Shown piece after piece: positions 61,276 through 64,000 of a stretch of 64,000 bases of DNA. Made by a program: the position numbers and the translations under genes. Numbering within the stretch: the stretch's first letter is position 1; each line of letters opens with the position of its first letter. The notes below the pieces were generated by a model that was not told the origin of the DNA, did not search any database, and saw only the letters and a list, made by a program, of their open reading frames with translations. Source of the DNA: Flavobacteriales bacterium UBA1694 (lineage in GTDB: Bacteria > Bacteroidota > Bacteroidia > Flavobacteriales > Weeksellaceae); contig DCJS01000029.1 in NCBI GenBank assembly GCA_002319955.1, positions 25,637-89,636 on the forward strand, in the 5' to 3' direction.

Positions 61276-62397
61276 TTACAATTCGACAAGCTCACTGATT
61301 TCGACGTCGTAGCCTCCGACAATTGGTTTTAAGTCTGGATTCTGAGTAATTACTTTGAATTTACAAATCCCCAAGTTCTTCAAAATTTGAGTTCCGATCC
61401 CGTAATCTCTAAAATTAGAGGCAAGCGTCGGACGCTTTGCAGAACCATCCTGGAAATACAAAAACTGCTGGAGTTTACGCATCGTATTCTCATTGTTGGA
61501 CACATTATTAATGAAAATAAAAGCTCCTTTTCCTTCCTCGTTTATCATCGTGGTCACCTTCTCTAGTAAAGGTTTTTCCCCTGTAATTAGTCGGCTAAGT
61601 ACATCGAAATACGAATTCGAGGCCTGCACACGCACGAGTACCGGTTCCTCTGGGCTCCATGTTCCTTTTGTAAGGGCAAAGTGAATCTGATCTGTGCTGG
61701 TTTCTCTAAACGCGAAGAAATTGAAATCACCGTAATGCGTTTTCACTTCACGTTCTTCAATTCGTTCAATTAGATTTCCTTTTTGAAGTAAATAATGGAT
61801 CAGATCCTCGATTGAGACAATCTTAAGATCATGTTTTTTTGCAAGGACCACTAACTGAGGAAGTCGAGCCATTGACCCGTCCTCATTCATAATCTCACAA
61901 ATCACCCCACCTTCTTTAAGACCGGCGAGTCGTGTAAGATCAATTGCGGCCTCTGTATGGCCGGCACGTTTTAGAACGCCCCCTTTCTTAGCACGAAGAG
62001 GAAAGATGTGTCCCGGTCTCATAAAATCAGCGGGTTTTGTCTTTGGATCCATCAGCGCAATAATGGTTTTAGAACGGTCACTTGCAGAGATTCCTGTTGA
62101 TACCCCTTCGCCTAATAAATCGACAGACACCGTAAATGCCGTCTCTTTTGGGTCGCTACTTCTCGAGACCATGATATCAAGTCCAAGCTCATCACAGCGC
62201 TTTTCCGGTAGTGGCGTACAAATAAGTCCACGCCCGTAAAGCGTCATAAAATTAATCATCTCTGGACTCGTAAGTTCAGCTGCGGAAAGGAAATCCCCTT
62301 CGTTTTCACGGTTCTCGTCATCGACCACTATGATGATTTTCCCTTGGCGTAAATCCTCGATTGCCTCGGGGATGGTATTAAGTTGAATGTCTGACAT
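61276..62397 (-). CDS. ribB: 3,4-dihydroxy-2-butanone 4-phosphate synthase with degenerate GTP cyclohydrolase II domain (RibBX-like)
   Basis: A 373-residue two-domain protein. Residues 1-205 are an intact RibB domain: VVDDENRENEGDFL with the magnesium-binding Glu, LPEKRCDELGL, FPLRAKKGGVLKRAGHTEAAIDL. Residues about 210-373 align with GTP cyclohydrolase II (YGIGTQILKNLG near the end), but the zinc motif SECLTGD...RCDC is absent: the position reads VRVQASNSYFDVLSR, with none of the three cysteines. The second domain therefore should not have cyclohydrolase activity. RibB makes the four-carbon precursor of lumazine in riboflavin synthesis; a separate active RibA is expected elsewhere. Confidence 0.9.
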   Translation of the reverse strand: MSDIQLNTIPEAIEDLRQGKIIIVVDDENRENEGDFLSAAELTSPEMINFMTLYGRGLICTPLPEKRCDELGLDIMVSRSSDPKETAFTVSVDLLGEGVSTGISASDRSKTIIALMDPKTKPADFMRPGHIFPLRAKKGGVLKRAGHTEAAIDLTRLAGLKEGGVICEIMNEDGSMARLPQLVVLAKKHDLKIVSIEDLIHYLLQKGNLIERIEEREVKTHYGDFNFFAFRETSTDQIHFALTKGTWSPEEPVLVRVQASNSYFDVLSRLITGEKPLLEKVTTMINEEGKGAFIFINNVSNNENTMRKLQQFLYFQDGSAKRPTLASNFRDYGIGTQILKNLGICKFKVITQNPDLKPIVGGYDVEISELVEL

Positions 62398-62487
62398 TTT
62401 AAGTAATAATATAGACTACAAATATACTAAGGACTTGGGGTTAAAAAAAAAATTCAAGTGTATATTATGGATTAATAAAAATTTGCC

Positions 62488-62495
62488 TACTTTTG
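62488..62495 (+). promoter_or_regulatory. Predicted -7 element of tRNA-Cys
   Basis: TACTTTTG matches TAnnTTTG, 13 bases before the mature 5' end, as expected for a short tRNA leader. No good -33 TTTG is found in the A+T-rich sequence upstream. Confidence 0.5.
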
Positions 62496-62508
62496 CATTC
62501 CAATAAAG

Positions 62509-62579
62509 GGTACTTTGGCCGAGTGGCTAGGCAGTGGTCTGCAACACCATCTACAGCGGTTCGAATCCGCTAGGTACCT
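62509..62579 (+). tRNA. tRNA-Cys (anticodon GCA)
   Basis: A 71-base cloverleaf can be drawn by hand: acceptor stem GGTACTT/AGGTACC (one G-U), D arm GCC-loop-GGC, anticodon stem GTGGT/ACCAT with loop CTGCAAC (GCA at 62541-62543), variable loop CTAC, T arm AGCGG-TTCGAAT-CCGCT. The discriminator base is T at 62579, as required for cysteine tRNA. The CCA end is not encoded, so CCA-adding enzyme is needed. Confidence 0.95.
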
Positions 62580-62581
62580 CT

Positions 62582-62624
62582 AAAAAACCCTATTGCGCTA
62601 AAAGACAGCTCTCTAGGGTTTTTT
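62582..62624 (+). terminator. Terminator after tRNA-Cys
   Basis: AAAAAACCCTA pairs with TAGGGTTTTTT across a 21-base loop, with further T residues after it. Confidence 0.65.
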
Positions 62625-62691
62625 CATTTTTATTTAGTTCCATTATCAACCTCTTCATTTGTGAACCTACTTTGCGATGAATCTGAAATTC

Positions 62692-62814
62692 CTAAATTCT
62701 TCTTGTCGCGTTTAAGTTTAGATCGTTTCTTGGATTAAAATTAGTCGTAGCACCATCAATTAGAGGCAATGAAAACAAGGAAGTCGGTTGCTTCTTTAAG
62801 ATTTTAACATTTCT
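62692..62814 (-). other. Short open stretch in the gap after tRNA-Cys, possible remnant
   Basis: In the 306-base gap before the glycine-zipper gene, the minus strand has 40 open codons with no start, reading KKQPTSLFSLPLIDG and ATTNFNPRNDLNLNATRRI before TAG. The Asn/Arg-rich ending resembles the last strand of an outer-membrane protein, but the match is a weak impression. Otherwise the gap shows no recognisable element besides the terminator. Confidence 0.15.
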
Positions 62815-62886
62815 TTAACAGTGGTTTGGCTTCTTACTTGTCTAGTATGGTAAAGACAATAATGTTGACGATTAAAAATAGACACA

Positions 62887-63405
62887 ATGAAAGCAATAGT
62901 AATTTTAGGAGCCGCTTCAATATTAATGCTCAGCGCTTGTAAAAAAGACGATACAGTCGCTCAGAAATCACTGGAACAAGAGAAAATTGAGTACCAAGTG
63001 CGTCAATTAGAAATTGAAAAACAAAAACTTGCGATTGAAAAGGAAAAAATGGCCTTTGAAAAAGCTAAAGATAGTATCGCAAAGGTGGAGAAACAGGCCA
63101 CTGCTTCAAGAGCCGCGACTCCGGTAAGAGAGCGCGTTGTGGAAAAAACTGTGTACCGGGATAACCCAGCCTCATACGCTGGACCTGCAGACAATGGAAC
63201 CTATCAGGAGGCCCCAGAAAGACAAGGCATTAGTAAAGCAGCCAAAGGAACCATTATTGGGACTGTTGGTGGTGCTGCAGCTGGAGCCATTATTAGTAAA
63301 AAGAACCGTGGCGCTGGCGCTGTGGTCGGGGGGATTATTGGTGGTGCCACGGGCTACACTATTGGACGCTCCCAAGACCGTAAAGACGGTCGAGTCGTTC
63401 GTTAA
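62887..63405 (+). CDS. Glycine-zipper lipoprotein with coiled coil
   Basis: A 172-residue predicted lipoprotein with lipobox LSAC (Cys18). Residues about 28-75 are a heptad-like charged coiled coil (EIEKQKLAIEKEKMAFEKAK); after a Pro/Tyr-rich spacer, residues about 120-160 are glycine zipper segments (GTIIGTVGGAAAGAIISKK, AGAVVGGIIGGATGYTIG). Such proteins insert into or bridge membranes; the YMGG-like group has unknown function. It stands alone with a terminator behind it. Confidence 0.75.
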   Translation: MKAIVILGAASILMLSACKKDDTVAQKSLEQEKIEYQVRQLEIEKQKLAIEKEKMAFEKAKDSIAKVEKQATASRAATPVRERVVEKTVYRDNPASYAGPADNGTYQEAPERQGISKAAKGTIIGTVGGAAAGAIISKKNRGAGAVVGGIIGGATGYTIGRSQDRKDGRVVR

Positions 63406-63433
63406 ATCAACTCTAAAAATGAACATAGATAAT

Positions 63434-63462
63434 AACGGTCTTACTTTAAAAGTAAGACCGTT
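63434..63462 (+). terminator. Terminator after the glycine-zipper gene
   Basis: Perfect 13-bp stem AACGGTCTTACTT and complement with a 3-base loop, followed by TTTC. Confidence 0.85.
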
Positions 63463-63536
63463 TTTCAATCCAATTACCGAGGGTTTGTTATGATTAAATT
63501 CAGGACAATCTTTAGGTTAGCCCCACGAACATTCCT

Positions 63537-63544
63537 TATATTTG
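63537..63544 (+). promoter_or_regulatory. Predicted -7 element of aroC
   Basis: TATATTTG matches TAnnTTTG and ends four bases before the aroC ATG at 63549, implying a leaderless or almost leaderless mRNA. Only an imperfect TTTA lies at the -33 distance. Confidence 0.45.
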
Positions 63545-63548
63545 TCCT

Positions 63549-64000
63549 ATGTTCACACTTGGTAATTTTCTAACACTCTCTACCTTTGGCGAAAGCCATG
63601 GGCCAGCCTACGGCGGGATTTTGAGCAATTTTCCGGCAGGCGTAACGCTTGACCTTTCTGAAATTCAAAACCAACTTGACAGAAGAAAACCGGGACAAAG
63701 TAAGCTGGTCACTCAACGAAAAGAAAGTGATACGGTAAAGTTTCTCTCTGGTATTTTCGAGGGTAAAACCACCGGCACGCCTCTTGGATTTATAGTCGAA
63801 AACGAAAATCAAAAAAGTGGCGACTATCAGCACCTTAAAGAATCCTACCGTCCGAGCCATGCAGATTATACTTACGACCAAAAATTTGGTTTTCGAGATT
63901 ACCGAGGAGGCGGAAAATCCTCTGCGCGAGAAACCTTAAATTGGGTGATTGCAGGCGCTATCGCAAGACAGCTTCTTGGCGAAATAAAAATTAACGCGTA
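63549..64000 (+). CDS. aroC: Chorismate synthase, 3' end beyond the window
   Basis: The frame is open from ATG 63549 to the window edge (150 codons). The N-terminus (MFTLGNFLTLSTFGESHG), the family motif RRKPGQSKLVTQRKESD, GTPLGFIVEN, SYRPSHADYTYDQKFGF and RGGGKSSARET are typical of chorismate synthase, which makes chorismate from EPSP with reduced FMN. The conserved His (GESHG) and the Arg-rich FMN site are present. The remaining C-terminal portion is not visible. Confidence 0.95.
   Translation, partial: MFTLGNFLTLSTFGESHGPAYGGILSNFPAGVTLDLSEIQNQLDRRKPGQSKLVTQRKESDTVKFLSGIFEGKTTGTPLGFIVENENQKSGDYQHLKESYRPSHADYTYDQKFGFRDYRGGGKSSARETLNWVIAGAIARQLLGEIKINA

Noticed and set aside
1..64000. CRISPR arrays, phage, transposons, toxin-antitoxin or defence genes
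   Set aside because: None was recognised among the coding regions, and no regularly spaced repeat was seen. All intact genes of known family are core or envelope genes.

Overview
This is a 64 kb piece of a Bacteroidota chromosome, most likely from the class Flavobacteriia (order Flavobacteriales, Weeksellaceae-like). The evidence is several protein families largely confined to the phylum (DUF3822, DUF4290, DUF4295, DUF6702, DUF4230, OMP_b-brl_3-type barrels, a TSP3-linker OmpA protein), the Bacteroidota promoter motif TTTG-N20-TAnnTTTG, and weak Shine-Dalgarno signals. Coding density is high and base composition is moderate. Nearly every gene is a single-copy housekeeping gene. I see no insertion sequence, prophage, integrase, CRISPR array, toxin-antitoxin pair or defence island.

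Layout. 1-3 kb: end of an ACP phosphodiesterase gene, a DUF6702 protein, a NepI-like purine nucleoside exporter and a HupE/UreJ membrane protein. 3-5.8 kb: an A+T-rich outer-membrane barrel gene flanked on both sides by decayed coding remnants, the only clearly plastic spot. 5.8-13 kb: M1 peptidase, groES-groEL, a conserved hypothetical and an MsbA-like ABC exporter. 13-18 kb: truA diverging from a YfcE-type phosphoesterase, Smr protein, DUF3822, rsmD, murI and hemW. 18-24 kb: rluD, PASTA protein, ddl, coaD, TRIC-type channel, a DUF2892/TPR-like protein and folA. 24-32 kb: lemA with two TPM genes, a KefF/KefC-like pair, a head-GIN lipoprotein, Dcp peptidase and DUF4442.

32-42 kb: DPP IV-like peptidase, ABC-F ATPase, DUF4230, LuxE-like acyl-adenylation protein, lpxH, queD and a second S9 peptidase. 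42-53 kb: upp, der, haem-binding and DCC proteins, DUF4290-murA, DUF1801, aminotransferase, murB, lnt, and the ribosomal cluster rpmB-rpmG-DUF4295. 53-64 kb: ftsY, GlsB, sppA, folK, OmpA, recQ, fmt, ribB with a degenerate ribA domain, tRNA-Cys, a glycine-zipper lipoprotein and the start of aroC.

How the genes fit together. The envelope theme is strong: peptidoglycan precursors (murI, murA, murB, ddl), lipid A (lpxH), lipoprotein maturation (lnt), signal peptide removal (sppA), membrane protein targeting (ftsY) and the OmpA anchor. A second theme is secreted or periplasmic peptide degradation (M1, M3, two S9 enzymes), typical of protein-feeding Flavobacteriia. Folate, pterin and riboflavin steps (folA, folK, queD, ribB) and translation or RNA modification (truA, rluD, rsmD, fmt, der, rpmB, rpmG) fill most of the rest.

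I found no clear new multi-gene system. The items most worth checking are the MurA active-site Cys-to-Asp change, the RibB-RibX fusion lacking the zinc cysteines, the gene graveyard around the 3.5 kb barrel gene, the interleaved truA/yfcE promoters with TTG starts, and the stand-alone LuxE-like protein next to lpxH. Gene identities come from reading motifs and recalled family similarity; no database search was run.
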